64,000 nt of DNA from Asterias amurensis (GCF_032118995.1 NC_092656.1:20356965-20420964), one strand, 5' to 3'. Positions 48,095 to 59,460 are shown, counted from the first letter of the stretch. Program-made: numbers and translations. The notes: generated by a model not told the origin, from the letters alone.

Positions 48095-48487
48095 TTAAAG
48101 GAACACGTTGCCTTGGATCGGACGAGTTGGTCTATAACTGAGCGTTTGTAACCGTTTTTTATAAAATGCATATGGTTGGAAAGATGTTTTAAAAATAGAA
48201 TACAATTATCCACACAAGTTTGCCTCGAAATTGCGTGGTTTTCCTTTTACTGCGCGAACTAACACGGTCGGCCATTTATGAGAGTCAAAAATTTGACTCC
48301 CATAAATGGCCGACCGTGTTAGTCGACCAGGTAAAAGGAAAACCGTGCAATTTCGAGGCATGTTTGTGTGGATCATTGTATTCTACTTTTACAACATCCT
48401 TCTATCCATATGCATTTTATAAAAAAACGGTTACAGAACGCTTTTCAAAGACCAACTCGACCGATCCAAGACAACGTGTTCCTTTAA
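48095..48487. mobile_element. TTAA-flanked long palindromic MITE, family A (copy 2)
   Basis: TTAA+AGGAACACGTTGCCTTGG to CCAAGACAACGTGTTCCT+TTAA, 393 bases, with the central GGCCATTTATG...CATAAATGGCC palindrome. Nearly the same sequence as the copies at 7851 and 62923. Confidence 0.9.
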
Positions 48488-50739
48488 GAAATGAAGGGTA
48501 AACCCCCCATAAGTTAAAAACTTGTAATAAATATTGAGACTTTAACAACGCGACAGCTGAGGGATTCAAATTATATATTGTGTACAAAAAAACTCTACAA
48601 TTGAGATGTGTAGATTACTGTAATATACCATATTATGGTTATTATTTTATGTAAAATAAATGCTCTACTTCAAGGAGATGTTAAACGAAGTGTCCTGTTT
48701 TTGTGATTGGAAGTTAACAATTTTAGTATTACTATTGGTGTACTCTCACGACCAAAATGGCCCTTTGCACAACATACTATACAGGAAACTTAAGTCCACA
48801 GTACACAAGCCACTATCAGTACACTTGCTTGACAAACTGGCTCTTTTCACAACAAACCACATAACTCAAACTGGCCCTTTCCACAACATACCACATGAGA
48901 CTGTGTACTTTCCTTTCGAGCTGGCCCCTTGCACAAAATACCACAGGAGACTGTACACATAATACTTGGTGTGAGCTATGTACAATAGAAGACATCCATG
49001 TACCAAGACCTTGCCAGATACGGTGCGAGTGCACTGTTTGGAAGTCTGTTTTACCTGCGTAATTTTAGGATTAATTAAGGTGAAAAATGATTGTTTATAA
49101 TACGTACAGTTTCAACCTAGGGACTAGAGCTTTCACAGTCACCCCCCCCCCCTCCCCTTTCGACTTCAACAGAGGGCACTATGTCTGTTTTGTCTGATTT
49201 GGCGGAGGACAACTTTGAAGTTTAAATCACGGCTAACAATAGTGGAGTCCAACATCAATAATCATACATATATCAACAAAAGTCAACAGTCAAAATCTTT
49301 ATAAGAATGTATTCTGTTGAAAATAAACGTTGTGAGCTTGAGACATCGCCGTTAGAGGAAGTAGGTTTACCATGTAGGGCTACCTCTATTCAATGAATGT
49401 GCACATTTCAATACATTAAAAAAAAACAGGCAGTTTATGTGTACAAAATGCTAACAATGAAAAGTTGGTTTCACATTGAACCCCTGAGAATGGTGCAGTA
49501 GTGGGCTTACATCTAATTGTAAGGCATAATGCCGCTCCTATTGCATATTCTAGTTTCGCTATGCATTGAAACCTTTCAGGAATGCATTACGGATCATAGT
49601 GTACCGAAAGTGTCGACATATTATTGTTGTTGTACACAATACCGCCTAATCCGGGTCTAGGCCTAAAATAGAATTACCTTTCATAACAAAACATGGTTTC
49701 ACTTTACGTATACGACTGGCCTCAAAATAAAGTTAATAATGATGTGTACGCAATAAATAGCCCCAGATGGGAGAAGGCATAAGCATAAACCAGGGGGTTG
49801 AGTAAGGGGCGCCCCCCCCCCCCCCCCCCACTCTGCCGCTCAGAACTCTTGCCCCTCAAGTTACCCAATAAGATCGAAAAAATGCACAACAAAATGAGTG
49901 GTTTAATATAGCCCACACCTCCCAAATCGAAAATGTGCTTGAAGTGTGATGTCTCGGGGAATTCCCTTTTTCAACCCATGTTTCGTTTCTTCCGAAAACT
50001 GATTTGTGAGTTGAGAAATCTTTTGTGGGTTTTGTTTTGTGCAATGAAACATTACTAGTCATTCTCATTATTTCATAAATTGCCCTCGGTTATAATTACC
50101 GTGTATGAAACACCTACGGTACACTCAACAAAAACTGCATGGAAAGCAGAGTTTACTGCTGGTATATTTGTAACAGGTTTGAGTGCGGCTAGCGCACTCT
50201 GTGCTGAAACATAATAAATTTTACAAGGGACACGCTGTTTTAGTGGTGTTGTAAAATATAAAGGAAGGTTTATTCAAATCCCGACTACTATAAGGGAGAG
50301 GCGACTTTAAAACGCTGTATTTAAACAATGTGAATGAGATACTAATAAAATCTCAGAAACAAAAAGAGAGAAGTAAACCCGGCGGGTCTCGACAATATTA
50401 TAAATGCAACGAAAATAACAATGAAACTTTATACAATGGAAATATAAAACAAAAATAAATGAATGGCCTATCTGTTGGTGGTGGACTGGAACGGACGATA
50501 ACTTGAATTGAAGATTCCGGTGTAACAATGTAAAAGTTCTTCCAGCAAAGTTGAAGATATTGGGCTGTGAAGATGATGACAAACTTGGAGATGGGGACTT
50601 CAGAAACAGGTCCTCGTCCTTGATCAGGGGACAGGATTACTGTTTCTGGTACGACTGGTTATGACGAAAATGCAGTGAAGATAAATAGGCTACAGTTGAT
50701 GACACGCTGTCCTGCTGGCTCTCTTGATTTGGATTCGGC
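48488..50739. other. Gene-poor spacer
   Basis: Imperfect repeats of a CTGGCCC(T/C)TT(C/G)CACAA(C/A)ATACCACA unit at about 48755-48950 (three to four copies). C runs at 49141-49150 and 49812-49829. No credible coding region. Confidence 0.5.
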
Positions 50740-50911
50740 CTAGAGCAGGACAGGGGATGAATATACAATTATTGTGGTAATAAAGCTGGGCTGGCGCAAT
50801 CCAACGTAGATGTCCGACCATGGTCCGACAGAGGCAAAGTGTAATTATTGAAGGAACTTGGAGGGTTAATTCTAACACTATCCGTCCTCTGTCGGTGTCC
50901 AGTGGCCAAGT
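50740..50911. repeat. Direct repeat, copy 1 (about 165 bases)
   Basis: CTAGAGCAGGACAGGGGATG to CAGTGGCCAAGT, identical by eye to 52004-52165 except for an 11-base internal duplication (CATGGTCCGAC). Confidence 0.9.
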
Positions 50912-52003
50912 TTAAAATTAATACTATGCCATTCACAAATATAAACTACACTAAAATTAAATACCTAATAATAAATCTTATAATCCTTTAACAGAAATCA
51001 CTAATCTTGGAAGTAAATTAAGTGTGAAACAATAACAGCTGTGTGAGACTGTTACACTAGCCAGTGCAGTATGGGTGCTAAAAGGTCACACTATTCCCCA
51101 GACCAGTGCATGCCTGAGGCAAAATGATGGACAGGGTATTTAAAAGCCAATTAAGGGAAACTACACCCCTTGCATAGTGTGTGGTATAAGACATTTCATG
51201 GAACAATGACTCATTGGTGCCATGAAACCAGGATGTTTACAATAAACAATGAAAAACCGTGGGAATTGGTTTTGACTACAATGAATTATATACAATGATA
51301 AACTTAAAAGAAGTAAAAATAAAAGTAAATGCAAAACATTAAAATCCAAACGAGAAGTTAAAAAGCAAAGATATATGTATGAAACCATAGAGCAAAACTA
51401 TGATAAAAATGATTACTGACTGAACAGTATAGTTTCAGTAAATAAAAGAAAGATAGATGCATAAAACTAAAACCAAAGAAACTTCAAAACTGAAACTAGT
51501 CTTTGTCTGTTGCCAAACTCATATCAAAAAGGTCTATTAGAAATAAGTTGTTTTAATAATCAACAGGTGTAATCAAATAAATCAACCACTGAATAAAACA
51601 GACTCTAGTTAAAGTATCTGGTCTTGAACAAAGTAGACAATGAAATTAAACCATGAAACAAATAAGTACTGAATAATGCAGAAACTTAATCAACATTAAA
51701 TAAATCAAGTTCAAAGCAAAATAATACTGAGACAAAATGTAATCTGGCAATTCACATTTTGTAAGCATAAAAAGTCGAAAGAGCATGGAAAACAACAAGT
51801 CAACAATTATCAATTCAAAATAAGAGCTTGTAAAAAGGAACTTCTTTTCTAGAACTTCAATCATCAAAATCTGAAACACTATCCTTACACAATAGAAAGT
51901 AGCAGTGATTGTTAAAACTAAGTGTTAAGCGACACGCCGATCTTTACTTTAACTTTTAAACCTAACTAGGTTCACAAGAAAGATAAAAGTAAAATCAAAC
52001 TCA
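50912..52003. other. AT-rich segment between identical direct repeats
   Basis: About 1.1 kb, strongly A-rich on plus. No coding signal. Confidence 0.5.
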
Positions 52004-52165
52004 CCTAGAGCAGGACAGGGGATGAATATACAATTATTGTGGTAATAAAGCTGGGCTGGCGCAATCCAACGTAGATGTCCGACAGAGGCAAAGTGTAATT
52101 ATTGAAGGAACTTGGAGGGTTAATTCTAACACTATCCGTCCTCTGTCGGTGTCCAGTGGCCAAGT
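52004..52165. repeat. Direct repeat, copy 2 (about 162 bases)
   Basis: Same sequence as 50740-50911 without the 11-base internal insertion. On the minus strand this copy is followed at once by GTGAGTTTG, a good splice donor. Confidence 0.9.
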
Positions 52166-52504
52166 GTCAAACCACTTTCTTGGGTTTGGTCACTGACCCT
52201 TAGACATCCCTTCCTCAATAGCCCTGATTGGTTGCAAATCCTGCTACCAATCACCCACTCATCACACACCACCAGGCAACCACCCACCCCTAGACTCGCC
52301 CTAGTCCGAGCAGGACATAGGTAAACTAGGGGTAACAAAAAAAAGGGGGCTGCAATTTCATCCCATTACACGCGCGCCTGCTTTCTGAATGTCGTCCCGA
52401 CATTAGCTTAAACAATCGCTACGCATGTCCATTCGCGCAAGTAAAATGCCAAGAAAACAACAAAGAAAGAAAGAAAAAATTGCTCTATTTTGCACTAATA
52501 ATGC

Positions 52505-53425
52505 CTAACATTGCAGCAATGCACGCATCCTTAGTTCGAACATGCCAATCTGGGAAAGGTTGTGCTTACCTGCGCCCACAAAGTGAGTAGGGCCAGGAAA
52601 AAAGTTGAGCCCCTTCTTGACCAAAGGAAGGTCAATCCAACTACAAACATCATACAGTAGGAGCTGGAGATGGTGCTCAAAACTATCCATCTTGCATGTC
52701 ATTGAGCGGGTACTCATCGCTATCTGCATGTTCTTACTGTTCGCAGCATCACTAAGCAGAAATTTATCTTTGAAAGGCCAAGTGTGGTCAAAGTACCAAC
52801 CAGGTGTCTTGGAAGACAACGCTTTGAAACGAGTTGGCTTGTCAGGCGGCTGGACCATCAGTTGGGGGAGATGGAACAGAGAGTGAGGCATCTTGGGTGC
52901 TGCAGTAGGCTGTAATTGCTCTGGCTGCTGTGCTGCAAAAAATGCTTGCGGTTTAGGAGACATTGCAGGGGGAGACTGTGGGGTTTGGGAGAAAGGAATG
53001 GAAGGAGATGGTTGAGGGAGGAGAGGAATTGGTTTGAAGAATGGTGTTGGGGGAAGGATAATAGGAATAGCTGAAGTTGTCTGAAGGACATCAGTAGGAG
53101 AGGGGAGTAGGGAAACCATTGGACTAGGGTTAGTCCCAGGAGGTGGAGGTTGACGAAGTGATGGCAGTACCCGTGGATGACCATCGAGGAATGGTACATC
53201 ATCTAAAGTGCGGACAGCGCGTGCTGCAAACTTATTCGAAAAGCGGTAATGGCAATACAAGTAGTTGCCATAGCTTCTCGAGAACTGCAGCTCACTCAAA
53301 TGTTGGACCACGCCCGCTCCAGACAAAAAATGCTGTACCTGCTCTTTGGTGGCATGCAGAGGTATATTGGTCACTAGGACCGCATAATACTCGACCAGCT
53401 TAGCAGAGGACATTATGATGTCCAC
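52505..53425 (-). CDS. Uncharacterised ORF with RRM-like N-terminal domain
   Basis: An open frame of 306 aa. Residues about 12-95 look like an RNA-recognition motif: an RNP2-like strand AVLVTNIP (15-22), helix KEQVQHFL, an RNP1-like GNYLYCHYRF (53-62) and a second helix KFAARAVRTLDD. A Pro-rich linker follows (about 96-205, with PPPPG, SPKPQ and similar), then a C-terminal part with GWYFDHTWPFKDKF and SFEHHLQLLLYDVCSWIDLP that I do not recognise. A perfect-looking donor, GCAG then GTAAGC, lies at 52570/52569, so the real exon may end at 52570 (residue 285) and continue in exons I cannot place. It is an isolated ORF among repeats. A lineage-specific host gene and the first ORF of an old retroelement are both possible, and I cannot choose between them. 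Confidence 0.5.
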   Translation of the reverse strand: MDIIMSSAKLVEYYAVLVTNIPLHATKEQVQHFLSGAGVVQHLSELQFSRSYGNYLYCHYRFSNKFAARAVRTLDDVPFLDGHPRVLPSLRQPPPPGTNPSPMVSLLPSPTDVLQTTSAIPIILPPTPFFKPIPLLPQPSPSIPFSQTPQSPPAMSPKPQAFFAAQQPEQLQPTAAPKMPHSLFHLPQLMVQPPDKPTRFKALSSKTPGWYFDHTWPFKDKFLLSDAANSKNMQIAMSTRSMTCKMDSFEHHLQLLLYDVCSWIDLPLVKKGLNFFPGPTHFVGAGKHNLSQIGMFELRMRALLQC

Positions 53426-53874
53426 TACGGAACATTATATCAAGTACATCGTAAATAGCAATCAATAATCATTACTGCCTCAAAAAGATAATCCTGTACA
53501 ACAAAGTGCACACAAAAGCAATAAACACAAATCAAGTGAAAAAAATCATATCAGCAAAAAAACCAAGAAAATACAATGGAGAAAGTTGGCAAGTTTAGCA
53601 GAAAACAATGTCGAGAAATAATGTGGGCCCCTTCAGTAGTCGTCGAATTACGATCTTCGACCTCTTCTGAGTTTTTAATATATAGGTTTTCGTAGTAAAT
53701 TTAACATTTCAGTAAAAATACACTTATTTTTTAGTACTTTTAAAGGTTTGCATGGTGTGGATAATTAGGAAGAAAATATCAAGTAAGTAGTACGACAATG
53801 TACAACAGTGAACTAAATTTCAATGTACTGAAGACGAGCAGAGTTTGGAACGTTGAGACCACGCTGATGTCGCA

Positions 53875-54345
53875 TGCAATTATGTCCTCTATGCAATACT
53901 ATCCGGAGAACATTATTGCATATGCAATAATGTCCGCCGGACGGTTTTGCATATGCAATCGTGTCCGCCCGGACCCTGCTGCATAATGCAATTGTGTCCG
54001 CCCGGACACATTTGCATATGCAGTTGTGTCCGCCCCGTGCAAAACCGTCCTTGCAGTAAATTAAACGCCCTTGGTCGATGGAACACGTTAGCCATTTTTT
54101 TTTCTTCAAGCTATCTAAGTGTAGTCATGAGACATGGGAAATGTTCGGCCGTTGGGTATTCGCTGCAATCATAAATTTAATACGTGAATATCACATGCTG
54201 CATATACGTAGGCTCAGTGCATGCACGCTCGCTTTCGCGCGCACATGTACATGTCCACCGGACGGTTTTTGAATAGCCCCGGACACGATTGCATATGCAA
54301 AAGTGTCCGGAGCGGAGAGTATTACATGGCGGACACAATTGCATC
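53875..54345. repeat. Array of alternating palindromes TTGCATATGCAA / GTCCGCCCGGAC
   Basis: In 53875-54050 the 12-base palindrome TTGCATATGCAA (and variants) alternates about every 30 bases with TGTCCGCCCGGACA (and variants). There are four to five units. A second, smaller cluster lies at 54249-54345 (GTCCACCGGAC, CCGGACACGATTGCATATGCAA, GTGTCCGGAGCGGA, GGCGGACACAATTGCATC). The 200 bases between the clusters are unrelated. No coding function is apparent. Confidence 0.8.
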
Positions 54346-55729
54346 TGACACCGGCTCTTTTCAGAGCCTGCACTCTCAGTCAAGAGATTTACACATGGTT
54401 GTACCCGCAAGTTTACTGTATTAATTATAGCTTCTTCCTTCACTTATTTTATTAAAAGCACATTAAAATTCACAAATTTTTCCTAAAATTTTATCAAATA
54501 TTTTCTTTACATTTATATGAAGTTACTCTTCCAGCCAATATTTTGCAACCAAATAAAACAGGTAATGTAACGAATTTTTTTAAATATTTGGAACTGATAA
54601 AGACTTCAAGTCCTGAGCCTTTTTAGCCACATGAAAGCACACAAAGTTGATTGACAAGAGTGTTTTTTCTGAACTATTCTCTTTCAACTTCGATCACAGA
54701 TGCCTATGTTGAGAATACTTGTCTTTGAAATTAATTTTACCAAAAAGTGTCCCGTGCCTTTAACGATTATGTGCGACCTAATACATTTGAATGATCTTAT
54801 TTGACTAGTCAATTGAAATTTAATTGCTTCTTTTTACTGTTAAAAGATAAAGCGAAGAAGTAATCATTTTCTAATTAAAATAAATGAGCCGGATGGTACG
54901 TAAATGAACATGGCGGGAAACACTAAATTTAATAGTGTCACCGTTATTAGTGTCACCCGTCCATGCCGTCTGACTGTGTCAAAATTGGTTGAAGTAACAA
55001 AACACATCGATTTAATTTTAATACTTATATAAAAAGCGAACATGTTTCTCTTTTTCTTCAATAGACTATACTCTTAGTCAAAGTATTATTTACTGTAAAA
55101 AGTGTGATATTGGAATCAATTTTGTTTATTATAATGGACAGAAATCGTGAACGAATATGGTTTTATTTATGCTTTTATGACCGTAAATAAAAATATAAAA
55201 ATCGTACACACATTCAAGAATCCTTTATGATCTAGTGCATGAGTGAAAATAGTTCTCTGTCCACCAAAAACATCTCTGAGGAGGGCCTAGTTGAGGGTAT
55301 CAATGAATATGACTCCCCAGGTCAATGTACTTTTTTGGAGAAATGGTTTAATTAGTCATTGGATGATTGATTAATTGGTACTCCGTCTACTGGGGATAAT
55401 TAGCATTCATTAATTATCATGTAGACAATTGACGCCCCATGCAGCGCTGCAATGTATAATTATACCAGGTACAATCTATTTATTTACGCTTCAACATGTC
55501 ACTAATTAAGACACGATTTTGTCATGTATAGTTGTAAAATAAACGCACTATCCAACATTTTAAGGGTGTTGATACCTTTTGTACATTTTGGTCATGACGT
55601 GAATCCTTATTCACTGTGAATGAAGATGCATTAAATTATAATTTACCTGTAAAAATTTCAGCTTCATTAGTTGAGACAATAGAATTAGCTGTTGCAAACA
55701 ACTCAACCAAATGGACCGAGAGTATAAAT
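54346..55729. other. Gene-poor AT-rich spacer
   Basis: A decayed right half of family B lies at about 54595-54763 (AAGCACACAAAGTTGATTGAC, ending AGTGTCCCGTGCCT+TTAA). Nothing else is recognisable. Confidence 0.5.
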
Positions 55730-55941
55730 GCAAAAAAAATAGTTAATGGCCTGACGTTTCGACCCTAGCAGAGTCTTTCTCGAAGGCTAAATGACAACAC
55801 AACAAACATGAACAGGTAAATGAACAGGTAACTACCTGTTCATGTTTGTTGTGTTACCTGTTCATGTTTTTTGTGTTGTCATTTAGCCTTCGAGAAAGAC
55901 TCTGCTAGGGTCGAAACGTCAGGCCATTAACTATTTTTTGC
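55730..55941. mobile_element. Fold-back MITE, GCAAAAAAAATAGTTAATGGCC family (copy 2)
   Basis: Long, almost perfect arms: AGTTAATGGCCTGACGTTTC, GACCCTAGCAGAGTCTTTC and TCGAAGGCTAAATGACAAC on the left, their inverse complements on the right. The centre has repeated CATGAACAGGTAA / TTACCTGTTCATG units. The arms are more alike than in the relative at 41230, so it is younger. Confidence 0.9.
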
Positions 55942-57039
55942 CTTCATTAGTTGTCACATTTTTGAGAGAGGAAAGGGGTACAATCACAGAGCAATGGTTT
56001 CACGTTAATTCGTTGCACCTATCTAAAATAATTTTCGTCTTGATGAGACGTTTTCATGATTTGTTTTTACTCGAACATAAAACAAACTACAGCACCTCAG
56101 CAAAGCTCGAAATATTTTAAGGGAAGCTTGCTGAGTCCCATCATTGTCTTTAAACCGTGTGTTCTGTGTCGTACAAAAAAATACCCAAACCGATAAGAAT
56201 AGTCAAATATTTGCATGTAGCTACTAAATGTGAATGGTTTTCACGGAGAAATTGGTTATGTATTTTCTTCTTGGGAGTTGACTGGAACTGGTTGCCTATA
56301 AGTTGCCTCGTGTGGCATGACAGTATCACTTTCAGGCATGCTGAATAAATTTTAAAATATTACATTTTATTAAAATCAAATCTGAGTAAAAATTTATACA
56401 AAATCCTTGAAAGTTTAAACATTCATTAATATACTTTAAGATTGTATACAATACAAATGATTTATTACAATTGAAACAAAATTAAAACGTAGTAGGGCCT
56501 ATGCGAGATAACCGGTTACCAGACAAATTAACATTTTTAAAGTATTTAATATTTTAATAACCACGCGTAAATAATGTTTTTAAAAACCCATTTGCGAATC
56601 ATGCCCGAATGAGTTCAGCTATTACATAATGACAACATGAACGTTTAAGTTTGGCAAAATTCTTAAATTATACAAACAAAATCGGGCAATGTCCCTTCTC
56701 GGGTTTTCTTCGTTGAGTTGTTCAAATCATTTTACTTTCATACATGCATAATAATTCATCGTTAAATTGTTCTTTCCCAACAGCATAATATTTGTTGATA
56801 GGCGGAAATTATGTTTAACAAAAGTATTTGAAGAAACATAACCGCAGGCACGTAAAAATAGTTATATAACATCTATTACGCCGGATACTTGTGGTCATAA
56901 GCGAATTTCAACCCATGTGTCCCATAAACGGCAAATTAATATGAAGTTCACAGAACTCAGGAAAGTACTGAATAAACAAATCAGAGGGTAGAACAAAAGT
57001 AAAATATACAATTTATCCCCGATGCAAAACTAACATCTA
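55942..57039. other. AT-rich spacer downstream of the GPCR
   Basis: No gene or clear repeat seen. May contain the GPCR 3' UTR; minus-strand AATAAA candidates exist but are not distinctive. Confidence 0.4.
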
Positions 57040-57413
57040 TTAAGTTGAAGACACTGGAGACTATTGGTTATTACTCCAAATAATTGTTAGCATAACAAAA
57101 AATTACTTGTTAACGAGCAATTTCGAGCAGTTTGATAGTTCATAAAACATTGTGAGAAACGGCTCCCTCTGAAGTAACGTAGTTTTTGAGAAATATTAAA
57201 AGGCTTCAGGCACGAAGCCTTGCAATTACATAGGCACCTGAAAGCACACAAATTTGCGGAACAGGGTATTTTTTCTTTCATTATTGTCTTGCAACTTCGA
57301 TGACCATTTGAGTCAAAATTTTCACAGGTTTGTTGTTTCATGCATAGGTTGGGATACACCAAGTGAGAATACTGGTCTTTGACAACATTACCAAAGGTGT
57401 CCAGTGCCTTTAA
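57040..57413. mobile_element. TTAA fold-back MITE, family B (copy 8)
   Basis: TTAA+GTTGAAGACACTGGAGACT at the left, CCAAAGGTGTCCAGTGCCT+TTAA at the right, with the shared AACGGCTCCCTCTGAAG and TTTTCACAGGTTTGTTG interior. It ends 63 bases beyond the GPCR stop, so it is likely inside its 3' UTR. Confidence 0.85.
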
Positions 57414-57476
57414 GTTACATGTATATCAAAAGAAATCTACACACAGCGTTTGGAACAAAAGTATCTCATGCCGTTG

Positions 57477-58724
57477 CTAGCGTTTTGACAGTCTTTTCAA
57501 AAAGTTAGAAGGCTCCGGAATCTGGTGGTACTGGCACCGGAACATGTGCAGGAATACCTTCTTGAAGTGCGGGTGCTTGATGCCGTATATGACGGGGTTG
57601 ATGGCACTGTTGAAGATGACAATCATGAAGGTCCACGGAACAACGGGATCGCTGTTCCTGATGACGAGTGACACGGCGTACGGAGCGAGACACGCGATAA
57701 ACGCACACATCACGAAGAAAAGATTCTTCGTAATCGCCGTCTGCCTCCGGCTCAAGCTCGCCTGCGTTGCGCTCCTCTTTAGCGTTGGCTTCGGACTTTT
57801 GGGGCTACTCGGCGTGGCACGGCCTGACGACGTCGGCGTGGCACGACTGGATGACGTCGACGGTCCGTCATGCATCTCGACTTCCGACGCCCGCTTCTGC
57901 GTCAGCGTCCTTACATGAGCGTCGACGTGGCGGTAGATCTTGAAGTAACACACAAAGAGGATGAGAAGTGGTATTGGGTAGACCAGGAGCGCCCCGATTA
58001 GAGAGAAGGTTCTACTGGTTGGCACGTTACTGTCTTGAGTGCAGATTTTGAACTTGAAGGAGTACCCCCACCTACCGATGCCGAAGAGTGGCAAGCAACA
58101 TATCAGTAGCGGGTACAGCCAGGTGAACACAATCATTGCCGCTATTTTCTTCGATGTGTAGATGGATTGATAGGTACTCAATGTCTTCGTGATGAGGATA
58201 AGACGATTGATTGAGATACAGGCCAGGCTTGTGATGCTGCATGACAGGCTCACGATGAAAAGAGCCCCCGATAAAGAGCAGATGATCTCCGGTAAAGGCC
58301 AGCCGTTTAAGCTGAAGAGAGCCACGGCGTTGAAGGGGGAGGTGAGACAAGTGAGGAGGTCGGCAGTGGCGAGGTTGACAACGAAGACGTTGGTCCTCGT
58401 CTGTAGCTTGTTGGACAGAACCACGGCAAGAATCACAATGAAGTTCCCGGTGAAACCAAATAGAGACACCAGGCAAAAGACAACACCGATGATATATCTC
58501 TGGACCATGTCGTCAAAAACGAACCCCATCTCATCCATGGTATCGTTGAGTGATGTCATATCGTCATTTGAAGATACTCCTTCAGTAGTAAACCCGAGTG
58601 TTGTCGCGTTGTCATTCGTGGCGTTGACAGAAAACATACTGAGGGGATCAACAGTCGAAGCCATGCTGATATACATGTACTTCACTTGATAATTAACAAA
58701 TGAATATACTAATATATTGTCCAA
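57477..58724 (-). CDS. Class A (rhodopsin-like) orphan G protein-coupled receptor, single exon
   Basis: An intronless 415-aa frame with seven membrane spans. The N terminus carries three N-glycosylation sequons (N34, N39, N60). TM1 has GN (93-94), TM2 has NLATADLL (D122), C149 before TM3 and C228 in loop 2 form the usual disulfide, TM4 has W202, TM6 has CAFIACLAPY and TM7 has NPVIYG. The DRY motif at the end of TM3 reads N-R-L (173-175). The third intracellular loop is Ser/Thr/Pro-rich and long (about 285-335). Overall it resembles the melatonin-like / GPR84 / Moody-Tre1 group, where N replaces D in DRY. The ligand is unknown. The true start may be Met21 (58664), which has a stronger context (AGCATGG); Met1 and Met17 precede it in frame. 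Intronless receptors of this kind often belong to lineage-expanded sets. Confidence 0.92.
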   Translation of the reverse strand: MDNILVYSFVNYQVKYMYISMASTVDPLSMFSVNATNDNATTLGFTTEGVSSNDDMTSLNDTMDEMGFVFDDMVQRYIIGVVFCLVSLFGFTGNFIVILAVVLSNKLQTRTNVFVVNLATADLLTCLTSPFNAVALFSLNGWPLPEIICSLSGALFIVSLSCSITSLACISINRLILITKTLSTYQSIYTSKKIAAMIVFTWLYPLLICCLPLFGIGRWGYSFKFKICTQDSNVPTSRTFSLIGALLVYPIPLLILFVCYFKIYRHVDAHVRTLTQKRASEVEMHDGPSTSSSRATPTSSGRATPSSPKSPKPTLKRSATQASLSRRQTAITKNLFFVMCAFIACLAPYAVSLVIRNSDPVVPWTFMIVIFNSAINPVIYGIKHPHFKKVFLHMFRCQYHQIPEPSNFLKRLSKR

Positions 58725-59280
58725 ACACTAATATCTTCAAGTAATTGGTTTGTGATGCCAGACGTCGTAAAGCCCATCACTGCATGGTCACGATTCAATC
58801 TGTTGATAACGTAAAAAGAAACGCATCAAAATGTCAAGCTACTGAATATATAACCCCCGTGGTAATACATTCTCGTCTCGTCGTCTCATGGGTGCACCCC
58901 CCCCCCCTGTATTACGCAATGCTTTTTAAACATAGTCAAACCTTCCTCCATGGTCAAACCACAGAGCAAGGAACTCCACCTGTTTATATGAAGGTATTTT
59001 CTTACCTCTATGGGCGTACCATACTCACACTATACCGACAACCTGAATATTCATTTTAAGAGCACTTAACTTGAAAAAGTAAATGATGTTCGTTACCTAG
59101 GAGTAATTGTTGACAATAACCTCACCTTGGAATTTAAAGACACGAATCTCAGTACATGTACATATATCTATTGCCTACAACAAGGTGTAGGCCCATATTC
59201 AGTAGGTAGGTTTATGCATACAGTTAACAGTCGTTTACTTTAGACACTCCTTTCACTACGACCATTCAACCCTGCTTCGG
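58725..59280. other. Upstream flank of the GPCR gene
   Basis: Probable promoter/5' UTR area on the minus strand. A C run at 58899-58907 and CCTCCATGGTCAAACCAC text (dispersed repeat, compare 40369). No gene. Confidence 0.4.
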
Positions 59281-59460
59281 TTTAGCCTTTTGTCAAGGCC
59301 TTTCGGGGGCTTTGACAGTTTCGTAGAGCCGTGAGGCGAGCGAGACGAGTGGCGAAACCTCGCTGCTACGCCACTGGGTGCGTGGTCTCCCCTTCCAGTC
59401 GCTTAGGATATCGGCTTTATACGAAGCTATCCAGGCACAAATGCCTTGACAAAAGGCTAA
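59281..59460. mobile_element. Fold-back MITE with TTTAGCCTTTTGTCAAGGC ends
   Basis: TTTAGCCTTTTGTCAAGGC pairs with GCCTTGACAAAAGGCTAA, 180 bases. An inner pair TTTCGTAGAGCCG / CGGCTTTATACGAAG is partly conserved. Confidence 0.85.

Noticed and set aside
50170-52369. A possible LTR-type element bounded by TGTAACAGG and CCATTACA
   Set aside because: No matching target duplication at the flanks, no recognisable retroelement coding region inside, and the only long direct repeats lie in the interior, not at the ends.
58189-58689. 166-aa plus-strand ORF
   Set aside because: Antisense shadow of the GPCR coding sequence; no family resemblance.
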